Source of the DNA: Onthophagus taurus
Lineage: Eukaryota > Arthropoda > Insecta > Coleoptera > Scarabaeidae
Length of the DNA: 64,000 nucleotides
Assembly (NCBI RefSeq): GCF_036711975.1
Contig: NC_091966.1
Coordinates: 25,303,501-25,367,500 of the forward strand
Direction: 5' to 3'
In this document: positions 10,748 through 22,564 of the stretch, in pieces
How positions within the stretch are numbered: position 1 is the stretch's first letter
How the letters are laid out: each line of letters starts with the position of its first letter
Notes under the pieces: generated by a model
What the model saw: only the letters and a program-made list of their open reading frames with translations
What the model was told of the DNA's origin: nothing
The model's database searches: none
Translations under genes and position numbers: made by a program

Positions 10748-11692
10748 TCAAAGTGGCGTCTGTGAAGTTAGCACCTCATTTTTTTAAAACTTCAAATTTC
10801 TCTTGAGTTCCTATTGCACCCCATTGAGTTCTATAGTTCTCTACCATTTTTATTAAAAGTTCCGCAAAAATAGGCAAAAACATCGATATCGACTTTTTGG
10901 GGTGCTAAGTTCACAAAACGAGATCACAAAATTTGCAATAACTATTAAACGAATGCACGTATCTAAAAACTTTATTAAAATATCTTTTAGAACTCGTGAG
11001 GTGCTATTCAGAACTCCTGCCAGAACACCTGGAACGTTTCAAAATTTTCACCCCTCCGGGACATTTACGAAATCTCAATGTGAACACTTAAAATCGCGCA
11101 CAGTTTCTTAAATATTAGTTTTACGGCTTTGGGCCTTAATCATTTTCGTTAGAACTCGAGGTGCTACCTAGTGCTAACCAAAACATTAGTTAATTTACCT
11201 ACTTTGTTTCCATGGCACACATTATTTTAACTATCTTTAACTACCCTCTAAACACATTGGTCTGTATCGAATAATAAAAAGCGGATTATCTTGAAAACGA
11301 TAAACTTTAGCGCATTTTGATAAGAGTACCCTTTTTACTTAAAAAGTACAGAGAATAAGAGTTTTTATTCAAAAAGCCGAAAAGTATACTGTTAGAAAAG
11401 TTATTATTTTAATCCGTAAAAAATACGTTACAGAGCGTATTCCCTTTACCGGCTATAGAAAAGCGGACTCCATACTCGTCTTTCTCATGCCAAAAAACCT
11501 CCGTATATCAAATTTGAATAGAATCGATTGAAATACACGTGTAATATTAAATAAAAATCAATTAAAAAATTTAACTTAAACACCTGTATCTTCAAAACAA
11601 AGCGGTTGTCGATCTATATGAAGTTTTTGTGTTAATTTAAAAAGATCTATCGACTGTTGAAGTCCTGCTACAAAAACCTGAAACGCATTCTC
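10748..11692. other. No gene seen
   Basis: Non-coding AT-rich sequence. Phrases about 10.77-11.24 kb look repetitive (ordinary dispersed-repeat character), but I found neither termini nor a coding remnant. Confidence 0.4.
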
Positions 11693-11965
11693 CTGTATAC
11701 AGGTTGTCACACAAGAATGCCGCAAGCTGTAACTCTGTCATTTACATTCCGATTTTCATGAGCGAAATATCAAATGAAAAGGTTTGATGAATACTGTGAT
11801 TTACGCTACAAATAAACTTTTTTCAACGCCATCTTCAATTTCAAGCGATTATCAACTTTTGATTTTAAATTGCTCGGTATGTTTTTCTTCACGCTATTGG
11901 ATAGAGATTCTTTTTCTGAATCCATTACTCGTAATGTACAATATGTTAGATTTTATATTATATTA
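11693..11965 (+). mobile_element. Single arm of a palindromic MITE
   Basis: It begins TATACAGGTTGTCACACAAG and continues through the same sequence as the arms at 15.3-16.65 kb (for example TTCAACGCCATCTTCAATTT and TGTTTTTCTTCACGCTATTGG). Only one arm is present here, with no inverted partner downstream. It has no coding content. Confidence 0.7.
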
Positions 11966-11979
11966 GTTCATTTATATTA

Positions 11980-12240
11980 GATTTGTTAGATTTATTTCAT
12001 TTGTTTAGTCTGGATTTGAAGTGTCCCGAGCCGCAACATTAGGGTTTTTATCGCATTATTTGTTTGTTTGAGTTAAGTGTGGGAATGCGTTGGGGTGTAT
12101 ATTTAAGTCTTTAGGTAAGGGTTTTTTTGGTTATGATCTTAAATAAAGAAGGAGCCTGCGAGCTCAACTCGTATCAGTCATTCAGTCAGTCTCGATTTAA
12201 GACGCAACGAAATAGTACCCTTCAAATTCACGCGGAGCAA
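11980..12240 (+). repeat. Possible solo LTR
   Basis: The stretch has a TATA-like ATATTTAAG (about 12098), an AATAAA (about 12142) and a downstream GAGCTCAACTCGTATCAGTC block ending in GTACCCTTCA. This resembles the promoter, polyadenylation signal and R/U5 order of an insect LTR. I could not define both ends or a target duplication, so this is tentative. Confidence 0.25.
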
Positions 12241-12394
12241 AGCTCCCAAAATTAATCGCAATTTATATATACAGGGCACTCAGTTTTGCGCGTTATTTTT
12301 TTTAGACCTTTAAAACTTGTATGAAAGACACATGCCAAGATAGAAACAGGTAAACGAAACGAAAACGATTTAGAAAAATAAAATCAAATATTTC

Positions 12395-13080
12395 TTAGAC
12401 ATTGAAAAAGGGGTAAACTTCATATCCAATTGATCATTTAACCTGATGTAGTTTTTATTTTTACTGTGTTTTGCAATTTCTAATGCTTCTAAAAGATCTA
12501 AGCAAAAACCTTTAACACGTTTGTGAATAAGTTTTATATTTTCATAATTTATTTTGTGTCAGGTTTTTACCGTATGTTTATATAATATACATTAGAATTG
12601 CATTTACTTTTATGTTCTATTATTCTGTTTTCTAGCTTTCGTCCTGTTTTTCCCACATATATGCTGTTACAATTATAACAAGTGATAGAATAAACTCCAC
12701 ATTCTTTAAGTATTTTGTATTTATTAAAGTGAAAATTAGATAATAAATTCAGAATGGTGCTATTATTACAGAAAGTTAAATTTATATTATATTCCGAAAA
12801 GACTTTTTTAAGTGATAAAGTGAAGTGATTGAAAGGAAGTGTCTTGTATATTTTATTATGTGTATCTATCGTAAAGAAAGGATCATGTTGTGCTTTAATT
12901 TTATTAATTAGATTGTTAATGGTTCTTATAGGATAGTTATTACGTTTAGCCAATTCAAAAACGAAATTCAATTCTTTATTTTGATTTACTGTGGAAAGAG
13001 GATAACTAAAGAGTCTATTAATGAGAAATCTAAAGCTTGCCATTTTATTCGAAAAAGGATCATTGAATGCCCACGCTTTT
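12395..13080 (-). pseudogene. Penelope-like element fragment with GIY-YIG
   Basis: The minus-strand frame 13043-12567 encodes the end of the reverse-transcriptase thumb region followed by CGVYSITCYNCNSIYVGKTG and RIIEHKSK. This is the GIY-YIG nuclease signature fused to Penelope-like reverse transcriptases. The last part continues after a frameshift (blocks such as GFCLDLLEALEIAKHSKNK near 12430-12510). The reverse-transcriptase catalytic core upstream is absent, so it is a 5'-truncated, broken copy. The product class is a retroelement polymerase with its own endonuclease. Confidence 0.8.
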
Positions 13081-15300
13081 GATCAATTAATGATATTGTA
13101 TTTACGTTAAACATAAATTGCAATTAGTTGAAATCAGTGCCAACTACGATGAGGTAACTTTTGTAACTGCAAGGACGTAAACAAGGCTTGCAGATATTTA
13201 AAAATACCTTTTTTCTGGCTTAACCACTTATGCAATCAAAATCTTATAAGATACAAAAACGGTTTAGAACTAAATGGGCTATTCAGAAATTATAATAATG
13301 TAATTGTCGCCTGGCAAGAAAAAAAAAATTGAGTAATATCCGGTGAACACATGATTTTTTCATCATTCCTGTGTTTCTAAAATTGTATCAAAAATCATAA
13401 AAAGAAAAGTTAATTGAACCTAGGAACTCACTTCTGAAAAATGGTTTCAATTGATTTACACGTTTTCGAGTTATAAAAAATAAAAGATTTTTTTTGCTAA
13501 CTTTAAAGTCCTCTAGCGGCGAAACGAAGACCCAATTATAACATCATTTCATAGCAAGGAATAATACAGATTTTTCTGAGGAACTTATAAGCCTTCTCTG
13601 CTTTAAAAATGATGAAGAAAGAAATAATTTTTTATCGTCAATTGTAAGTAATATTGAAATTGTAAAACACAATGAGGACGAAGTAAAATAAATATAGGTA
13701 TAAAAAGATTTTAAAACAGTATGTTTTTTTTTAGTATTTAGCATTAATACTAAATTTGCTTATGGGTTAAAACATAATTTCTGGTTATCATTACATTATT
13801 AAACATTTGTCACAAATTAACACAGAAACAGAGAATAGCGTAGTTTACTCTATTATTGCAAATAAAATAATAACCGTATTTTTTAACAACTATTTTTTTA
13901 AAGACAGCTACATGAAAAATACTCAGAAGTTACCTAGAATCCATAAATGCAACCAAAAAATGGGGGTTCCTATTTTAAAATGTCAACATATGGTATCTCA
14001 ATTTTGGGACATCTGTACATTTCAATTTTATCTCAAAAAATGCACGTTAAAAAATATAACATAAATATTCAAGAATTTTTTCTGGACGAATATCCCTCAA
14101 ATTTGTATCGAATTGATTTCATACTTTATGTACACAGTATATACAGATATCTCACGTAATCGGTTCGTTAAAACTTTTTTAGGGTCCACTATTTGTACAG
14201 TTTTGTAATTTTGGTACAAACAACTACAAACTGATTGTAAAGACGAGCTACTGCTTCCATAAGACTACTTACTGCTTTCAGAGCGCTATATACTACTAGA
14301 AAAAATTATCACCTGCTTGGAGAAGAAAAAACACGACAACCCAGAAAATCTTCAAAAAGATTTGTATAAACAGTTTCAAAACATTTTAGACGCTTCCATA
14401 GAAAATCGAGCAAATCTACATTTCATTCAGCATTTCTAACTGCCGATTCTGTGGAAACAGTATTTGACAGATTACTGGAATAGAAAATAAGATTGGTGTT
14501 TAGCTTACAGAGATTCGACAACAATTTCAGCGAGAATTTGTTGAATTTGTTTGATTTCGGCATCAAACAAATAATTTCAGCGAGATTAATGTCAGATTAT
14601 TTAAGGATATAGTACTCTCAAGAAATAAGGCATTTAATATGGAGCGTCTTTAAACGCTCCAAATGACAGCACAGATCAAGGTATTTAATGGCCCAGTTGG
14701 CATTTGGAGAAAATGCTTAGCCGATCGATTTTTCTCAATACTTAATTTGATGAAAGAAATCAATAAAGCCTTTGGTACCAGCTCCCAAAGCTTTAAGAGG
14801 TTTGTTACAAGATTAAAGTCAAACCAAGTATGGATGGGAGAGTTTTTTAAATACTGCCGGAAGCAATAGCACCTTAAGATTTAAAAGAAAATCGGCAATT
14901 AACGTACAGCCAACATCAGTTGCTAGACGAAAGAGACATCATAATTTGGCGGAAAACATGGCACAGTACATTAATGCACCTTTCTATACTGGAGTTACGT
15001 TTCGCTGTGCTTCAACAAGGTCATATTATTTTCCGAGTGTCCAGTTTTAAGTATAACATTACTACAGTGAAAGACAAACAAGTAGTATGAGTATTCTTAA
15101 TTGAGCCACAACCACAGCAAGAGTTTATTCGACTAAAATAACATAATAATTGTTATTATGTTACTATTCCATTATCTTAATGTTATCCATGTTTTAATGC
15201 GATCCGGAAGATATGGGACACCTGTATAGATATGGACACTTTATGTTAACGCTGTGGACATCAATTTAGAACAATAAGAAAATTAAAATTTTTGTGTTCT
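13081..15300. other. No recognised gene
   Basis: Several short open frames exist (for example 13807-14064, 14663-14869), but none matches a family I know. The segment around 14.2-15.05 kb has less extreme AT content and may be an old, unrecognisable transposon. I cannot support any feature. Confidence 0.35.
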
Positions 15301-16655
15301 TATACAGGGTGTCACACAAAAAACGCCCCAAGCTGTAACTCCGTCATTTACATTCCGATTTTCATGAGCGGGGTATCAAATGAAATGGTTTCATGAATAC
15401 TATGATTTATGCTACAAATAAATTTTTTCCAAGGCCATCTTCAATTTTAAGCGATTATTAATTTTTGCTTTTCAAATTGCTGTATATATTTTTTTTTACG
15501 TCATTGGATAGAGATTGTTTTTCTGAATCCACTGATATACAATACATCCATTTTGAATATAATTTTAGTAGAGAAAAGACACCTGTATACACAGGTTGCC
15601 ACACAAGAACGCCGCTAGCTGTACCTCTGTCATTTACCTTCCAATTTTCATGACCTAGCTATCAAATCAAATGGTTTGACGAATACTATGATTCGTGCTA
15701 CAAATAAACTTTTTCTAACGCCATCTTCAATTTCTAGCGATTATCAACATTTGATTTTCAAATTGCTCGGTATGTTTTTCTTCACGCTATTGGATAGAGT
15801 TTTTTTTTCTAAATCCATTAATGTACAATACATCAACATTAATTGTAATTGTAGCATAGAAAAACATTAAAATAGTTTCTGAACATTCTCTTAAAGTCAC
15901 TTGTATTATACTGTAGTGTGCCATGGGATAAATGAAAAAACAACTTATAAGTATCATTTACAACTGCTTCGGGCAATGATATAGCATTTAATGACTGTTA
16001 TCAGTTTTGCGTGTTAATTTTTTTCCATGCCACACTGCAGTATTACAGAAGTGACTAAGACAATGTTCGGAAAATGTTTTAATTGTTTTTCTCTGCTAAA
16101 ATTACAATTAATGTTAATGTAGTAGATCGATGGGCTCAGAAAAAAATCTCTATCCCATAACGTGAAGAAAAACATACCGAGCAATTTGAAAATCAAAAGT
16201 TGATAGTCGCTTGAAATCGAAGATGGCGTTGGAAAAAGTTTATTTGTAACATGAATCATAGCATTCATCAAACCATTTCATTTGATACCGCGTTCATAAA
16301 AATCGGAAGTTAAATGACAGAGTTACAGCTTATGGCGTTCTTGTGCGACAACCTGTATATACAGGTGTCTTTTTTCTGCTAAAATTACATTCAAAGTGGA
16401 TGTATTGCACATCAGTGGATTCAGAAAAACAGTCTCTATCTAATGACGTGAAGAAAAATATACGGAGCAATTTGAAAAACAATAGTTAATAATCGCTTAA
16501 AATTGAAGATGGCCTTGAAAAAAATTTATTTGTAGCATGAACCATAGTATTCATCAAACCATTTCATTTGATGCCTCGGTCATGAAAATCGGAATATAAA
16601 TGACAGAGGTACAGCTTGGGGTGTTTTTTGTGTGACACCCTGTATAAAACAACAT
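15301..16655. mobile_element. Nested palindromic MITE pair
   Basis: The order of arms is B (15301-15590), C (15594 to about 15900), then D inverted (about 16020-16370) and E inverted (16366-16650). B pairs with E and C pairs with D. The outer ends read ACAGGGTGTCACACA and its complement TGTGTGACACCCTGT. The junctions read GACACCTGTATACACAGG and CCTGTATATACAGGTGTC. This fits one palindromic element inserted at a TATA in the centre of a relative. The spacer of the inner element (about 15900-16020) is non-coding. The LINE that follows begins immediately after arm E. Confidence 0.7.
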
Positions 16656-16744
16656 TGAAGAACCGTATTGTATGTGTCATGGCCAACACTGAATAGTCGT
16701 GTCAAACCTTGCTCCGTGTGAAATCGGTCCTTTTACGTTTCAAA

Positions 16745-17350
16745 ATGAGACTATCTGCCGAGGATTTTCGGCAGATTGTGAAGGAATCCGTGACTGAGGT
16801 CGTGGAAAGTAAGGAATTTTGTGAAAAAGTGGCTAATCTAATTCATCAAGAGGTTAAAAATCTGAAAGACCAAATTTTTCGGCTCGAAGAGGACAACCAG
16901 TTTTTACAACAAAAAGTGAACGATTTAGAGCAGTACCAACGCCGGACCAGTTTACGTGTATTTGGAGTTGTAGAAGACAAGAACGAAAATGTGGAGAAAA
17001 AAGTAATAAAGATATTCAAAGAAAAAATGAATGTGAATATGTCGCCGGATTATGTGGATCGTTGTCATCGAGTCGGTCGCAATTCAGATAGTGGAAAAAT
17101 TCGCCCGATTATAATCAAGTTTACTGGTTATAAACATCGAGATCGAGTTTTTAAAAACAAGTCCAAGTTAAAAAACACCAGAATCGTAATTAGTGAGGAT
17201 CTTACAGCGAAGAATTACAGGCTTCTTAACATGGCTCGTGAAAAGTGTGGGAAAACAAATGTTTGGAGTAGTGACGGTAGGATTTTTGTAAAATATAATG
17301 GTACAGTCGTGCACGTTAGATCGGAAATTGATTTTATAAACTTAAAGTAA
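16745..17350 (+). CDS. LINE ORF1 protein (coiled coil plus RRM)
   Basis: About 201 residues from the ATG at 16745; an open frame without ATG extends 36 bp further upstream. Residues about 35-70 form a heptad-rich coiled coil (EVKNLKDQIFRLEEDNQFLQ). A central RRM-like fold follows (LRVFGVVEDKNENVEKKV, then DRCHRVGRNS and a PIIIKFTGYKHRDRVF block). The C-terminal domain resembles L1-type ORF1p. Such proteins trimerise, bind the element RNA and act as nucleic-acid chaperones in the retrotransposition particle. The frame is intact. It was recognised by motif layout, so the subfamily is uncertain. Confidence 0.75.
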   Translation: MRLSAEDFRQIVKESVTEVVESKEFCEKVANLIHQEVKNLKDQIFRLEEDNQFLQQKVNDLEQYQRRTSLRVFGVVEDKNENVEKKVIKIFKEKMNVNMSPDYVDRCHRVGRNSDSGKIRPIIIKFTGYKHRDRVFKNKSKLKNTRIVISEDLTAKNYRLLNMAREKCGKTNVWSSDGRIFVKYNGTVVHVRSEIDFINLK

Positions 17351-17588
17351 TTATAATTGATAAATAATGTCGAATACCTGTTTGTTTTGTATTGAGATAT
17401 TTCGAATTAGCGCGCAGTAAACTGCATTTGTTTAAATCTATCTGCATGTTTAGTCACGGGTTGTATTTTGCATATAAATATCTATAAATATCTTTAATTG
17501 CACACGGAGGGGTTGCATAAACCTTTTTTAAATTTATATAAGTTTTTTTTTTTCTTTTTTCTTCTCTTTTTTTATTTTTCCTTTGTAT

Positions 17589-20367
17589 ATGGCGAAGAAA
17601 TTATTGAGTATTTGTCATTTAAATGTACGCTCTCTACTCTCAGGATTTCAGGATTTTAGGGACCTCGTTTGCGATGTGTATGACATAATTACGGTCTCCG
17701 AGACATGGTTGAACGACGACATTGATTCTGTTGCAGTGAAATTGAATGATTATCTTTTATTACGTTGTGATAGGGGCTCCAGGGGAGGAGGTGTTGCGAT
17801 GTATATTAGAAAATCCATTCCCCATGCGCGCCTTGCCGTGTCGAATGAATTAGAACAAATATGGATAACATTCAAATTTAATAAATTTACTTACGCGCTT
17901 GGTACGCTTTACAAACCACCAAAAATGAATTGTAGTGCTTTCATCGACGAATTAGAAAATCACTTCTCAACTTTTTTTGCCACCGTCGATAAAATTATTT
18001 TGCTAGGTGATTTCAATATAAATATGTTAAGCCCCGGACAAGCGGTAAATAAACTAAGTAGTTGCATGGAAGCTTTTAATTTGACTCAGATCATTACCGA
18101 ACCGACAAGAATTACTGGCTGCAGTATGTCGCTCATTGATTTGATTTTTGTGTCGAGTCCTGATATTGTGGCCGGATCGGGGGTTCTTCCTTCCGGAAAT
18201 ATATCTGATCATAATTTAATTTTCTGCAATGTACAGCTTGAGCAAATTGTGAAGCAACCCAAATATATAACAAAACGCTGCTATGGAAATTTTGATTACC
18301 AGGCATTTCTGAAAGACCTCTATAGAATTCCGTTCTATGAAATTTTCGATATACCAAACGTAAATCACAAGGTAGAATTTTTAAGTCATTATATATTGAG
18401 TGTTCTCAATATACATGCCCCCATTTGTCGGTTTAAGGTACAGAGACCCCCTGCTCCATGGCTGACGGAAACCATAAAATATATGCAACGTATTCGGGAC
18501 GATGCTTTAAAGAATTATAAATTAAATAGATCTCCGGCTAAATGGCAATATTATAAAGATTTAAGAAATTTAGTAAAAAACTCTATTGAACGCGAAAAGA
18601 AAGCTTATTTTGAATGGCAGCTTACCGAACAGGGAGATTCCTGGCGTGCACTTAAAGAATGTGGTTTTTATTTCCGTCCATCCTACGAAATTCCAGCCCA
18701 CCTGGCAGACGTGAATGAAATTAACAACTACTTTGTAGATATAACTTCCGCAATTGCTTCTGTTGACGTCGAATTATATGAATATTATACTAATAATACT
18801 ACGAAAAATTCTATATTTAATTTCTCTACTGTTGATGAATACGATATTGAGAGTGTAATTAATAAAATTAGAAGCAATGCGACGGGCTGGGATGGTCTAA
18901 ATATCACTACTGTCAAATACTGCTGTCCACACATCACAGCTTGCATTAAAGACATAATAAATAGTATTATAAAGGAGGGAACATTTCCATCTGACTGGAA
19001 AAAGGCTTTGGTAATTCCTCTGCCTAAAGTAAAAAATCCCGTAGGTCTCAACGATCTGCGACCTATTAGTATTATACCAGTTTTATCAAAGGTTGCGGAA
19101 AAAATTTTATGGTCTCAGATGAACGCTTATGTCACCTCAAATAATATTTTACCTGAATATCAGTCAGGCTTTCGATCCGGCTATGGGTGCACAACTGCGC
19201 TCCTAAATATTGTTGACGACATTATGAGGGCAATGGATGCGGGGCAGGTGACATTACTATGTCTTTTGGATTATTCTAAAGCTTTTGATAGAATTGACCA
19301 CAGGATGTTGGCGGCGATTCTGCAGTATGTTGGTTTTGGTCATGCTGCTGTGAAGCTATTAAGTGATTTTTTATCTGATAGGCGACAATTTGTTGCATTG
19401 GATGGTAATAAGTCGGATGAGCGCCTGTGTGGCGCTGGATGTCCTCAAGGCTCCGTACTTTCTCCTTTACTTTATAACGTTTACACAAGTAATTTTTATA
19501 AGAGCATAGTAAACTGTAAGGGACATTGGTATGCCGATGATACCCAATTGTACATTTCGTTCAGGGAAGGTGACGTAATCCAAGCGTGTACTAATTTAAA
19601 TACAGATATAAAAAATCTAGTTGATATATCTTCTCGACATGGTCTTTCTATTAATCCAAGTAAGTATTCTTTTCGGTCCAAAGAAAATTAAAGAGAGAAT
19701 TCGCGACAAAATAAACATTCAGGTAAGCAATGAAAAGATTAAACTGAATAGTTGTATCAAAAACTTGGGAGTGCTGCTTGACGAACATTTGACTTTTAAT
19801 CAACATATAAATAGATGTATTCGAAGAGCTTATGCCAATCTGAAATTCATTTATTGCAACAGAAATTTTTTAAACTTTAAAACGAAGCGAAATTTGTGTG
19901 ACAGCCTTGTTCTATCACATTTCAATTACAGTGATGTACTATATCATCCTTTTTTAACGTGTGACCTTAAGAAAAAAATTCAGAGAGTGCAGAACTCTTG
20001 TTTGCGACTTTTATTTCGGTTAAGGAGACGTGACCATGTAAGTCATAAGTTGGTTGAAGTCAACTGGCGAAATATGAGATGTAGATGCCTGGCTCATGCT
20101 GCACTGTTCTACTTTAAAATAATATTGTATGAGAAACCTGCATATCTCTACAATAAAATCACTGTCAGGTCGGACGTACATACCCTAAACATTCGTTATA
20201 AAGGTACTTTAACGCCACCGCATCATAAAACAGAATTTTTCAAAAGAAGCTTTACTTATCAAATTGCGCGTATATACAACTCGATTATTGTGCGAGTCGG
20301 GGTATGTGCGACCGTGCGACTATTTCGATTGGCACTACAGAAATACGAAGCTATCTTGGATGGTTAA
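17589..20367 (+). pseudogene. LINE ORF2: endonuclease and reverse transcriptase, one frameshift
   Basis: From the ATG at 17589, the N-terminal apurinic-type endonuclease shows ICHLNVRSLL, SETWLNDD, RGGGVAMYIRKS, LLGDFNI and the closing SDHNLIF. The reverse transcriptase follows with LNDLRPISIIPVLSKVAEK, LLDYSKAFDRIDH, CPQGSVLSPLLY and the catalytic WYADDTQLYI. At about 19660-19680 the frame changes: the first frame stops at 19691, while the second (from about 19665) continues ILFGPKKIKERIRDKI to the natural stop at 20367. A single inserted base or a two-base deletion explains it. The protein would nick target DNA and prime cDNA synthesis. This copy could not make it full length. Confidence 0.85.
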
Positions 20368-21161
20368 TGTATCATTGATCTACTGTTTTACCGTTGTTAT
20401 TGATGTTTATGTTTACACCGGTTTTTCGTACTGCGGACGTTCGGGTTTCGATTCGGACATTGTTTCATGAGTGTGCGCATCGCATTCGGTGAGTCCCTAC
20501 TCCTTCAGATTTTTTTTTGTTTTTTTTTTCTCTTTTGTTTTTTGTTCATTCTTTATTTTCCTGTTGTGCTTGATCTTTTCTTTGCCATTTAAAGCATCAT
20601 ACATTGATATTATGTTTAATTTCTTTTTTTTTTTGCGTTTATCGGTACGTTATTGGCCATACATATTTAAAGCGCTATCTTGTTATTTTTTTTTTTTTTT
20701 GCGGTACCATGGAAGAGCGACTTATGTCGAATGTTACCGTATGATTGGAACACTACGCTTTTCGTTTTTATTTTATATAATTCATTTTTTTTTTTTGTTT
20801 TTTTTTTCCTCTTTTTGAATCACTTACATTAATTTGTAGTTATTAGTATGTATTGCTGGTGATCCAATAAATATTATTATTATTATTATTTCCAGGTTTT
20901 ACCACATTTATATTTTGAGTTAAATATTTATTTAATTTAAAATAAGAGATGAAAAAACTTCATTACCGACCTAAATGACAACTATTTATGCAACCAAAAT
21001 AACACCAATTCTAACATAACCTCTATAAATTAAATTTTACACGTATAACAAAAAAAAAGATTTTATATAATGATATACCTCAAACTAAAAAGTATTAAAT
21101 AAACATTCCCAAATTTAATAAGACGAAAAATCCATAAATTGAGAAAAACCTAAACAACGAA

Positions 21162-22477
21162 ATGTCTGTAAATGTACAAATAAATACTGATGATCGACAA
21201 TTGGAAAATAATAAAATTGCTATACTTTGGTTTGATATTACCCATTATTCGCAGACAACACAATTCATATCTTGTTCAGTAGCAGTGTTTTTCTTTTATA
21301 TCCTTTATGGATACATGCAGGAATTGATCTTTACATTGGAAGGATTTTCTCCATACGGATGGTTTTTAACATTAGTACAATTCGGTTTTTACACCATTTT
21401 TGGGTTCCTAGAAAATATAGGGAGTCTTTCAAATAGGAGGTATTTATCAAAACATATTTCAAATTCCTATTCCTAATCTGATTTAATTTTTAGAATCCCA
21501 ATAAAAACTTATTTACTATTAGCCTTATTAACATTAGGCACAATGGGATTTTCAAATGCTTCATTAGGCTATTTAAATTATCCCACGCAAGTGATATTTA
21601 AATGTTGTAAATTAATTCCAGTATTAATTGGAAGTATTTTAATTCAAGGAAAACGTTACGGACCTTTAGATTTTAGTGCTGCAATTTTTATGTCTGTTGG
21701 ATTAGCTTGGTTTATTTTAGGTATTAACTAAAAATTTTAAATCTTTTTGTTTGAAAAGTAATTAATTGGTTGTATTATTAGCTGATTCGAAAGTGTATCC
21801 AAATTTTAACTCAAATGGTGTTCTTATGATTTCAATGGCTTTACTTTGTGATGCAGTTATTGGTAATGTTCAAGAAAAATCAATGAAGAAGTTAAAAGCA
21901 TCTTCTGCAGAGGTTGTTTTTTATTCGTATGGGATAGGATTTTTGTATATATTTTTTATAATGTGTTTAACTGGGGAATTAATAAATGGGATTCAATTTT
22001 TTGGGAAGGTAAAAATGTTTTTATTTTTATCTCCTTTGATGTTAATAATTAATAATAGCTTTCTTTTAGCATCCAATGGAAACTTATGGTTATGGATTCA
22101 TTTTCTCAATAACTGGTTATTTAGGAATTCAAGTTGTTTTGACACTTGTAAAAACTAGCGGGGCTTTTGCTGCAGTTACAGTCACAACTTGCAGAAAAGC
22201 TGTCACCATGATTTTATCATTTTTATTCTTTAGTAGACCTTTTACATTCCAGTAAGAAATTTTTAGTAAATTATCTTTATCTTATTTAATTTATCATATT
22301 TTTAGGTATGTATGGTCTGGATTACTTGTTGTGCTAGGAATTTATATAAATTTATACAGCAAGAAAAACCCAATGTCTTTATCGGATATTGACAATAAAT
22401 TAATGTTACTTATAAGGTATTTTAAGATGAAATTTTGTACTAAACGTTATACAGGACAGTATTTAGCTAATATTTAA
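21162..22477 (+). CDS. Papst2: PAPS transporter 2 (SLC35B3 family)
   Basis: A nucleotide-sugar-type transporter that carries 3'-phosphoadenosine 5'-phosphosulfate into the Golgi lumen for sulfation. Five exons join in frame: 21162-21439, 21494-21720, 21782-22018, 22070-22251 and 22306-22477. All have GT-AG introns of 51-61 bp. Diagnostic blocks are YGYMQELIFTLEGFSPYGW, NASLGYLNYPTQVIFKCCKL, LCDAVIGNVQEKSMKKL, AVTVTTCRKAVTMILSFLFF and YVWSGLLVVLGIYINLYSK. The whole length is about 365 residues, as expected, with about ten hydrophobic segments. AATAAA follows the stop directly. The join order matches the family with no gap, so this is an intact host gene. The choice of paralogue (PAPST2 rather than slalom/SLC35B2) rests on these blocks. 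Confidence 0.92.
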
Positions 22478-22564
22478 TAAAAAAGACATAAAAATAAAAG
22501 TGTGGGTTTTTAATTGATTTGTATTGTTTTTTTATATTTCTGAAACTCAACACACAAATCCAAA

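Larger units (their letters stand above)
16656..20895 (+). mobile_element. Nearly complete CR1-like LINE
   Basis: The order is 5' untranslated region, ORF1 (16745-17350), a 230-bp spacer rich in T, ORF2 (17589-20367), a 3' untranslated region with long T runs, and an ATT-repeat tail at about 20865-20892. The two-ORF layout, an RRM/coiled-coil ORF1 and the ATT-type tail fit a CR1-type non-LTR retrotransposon. It lies between the palindromic MITE and the PAPS transporter gene. One frameshift in ORF2 is the only inactivating change I see, so insertion is probably fairly recent. Target duplications were not found. Confidence 0.8.

Noticed and set aside
20470-20818. Hydrophobic 115-codon frame after the LINE ORF2
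   Set aside because: It is made of long T runs (poly-Phe) in the LINE 3' untranslated region.
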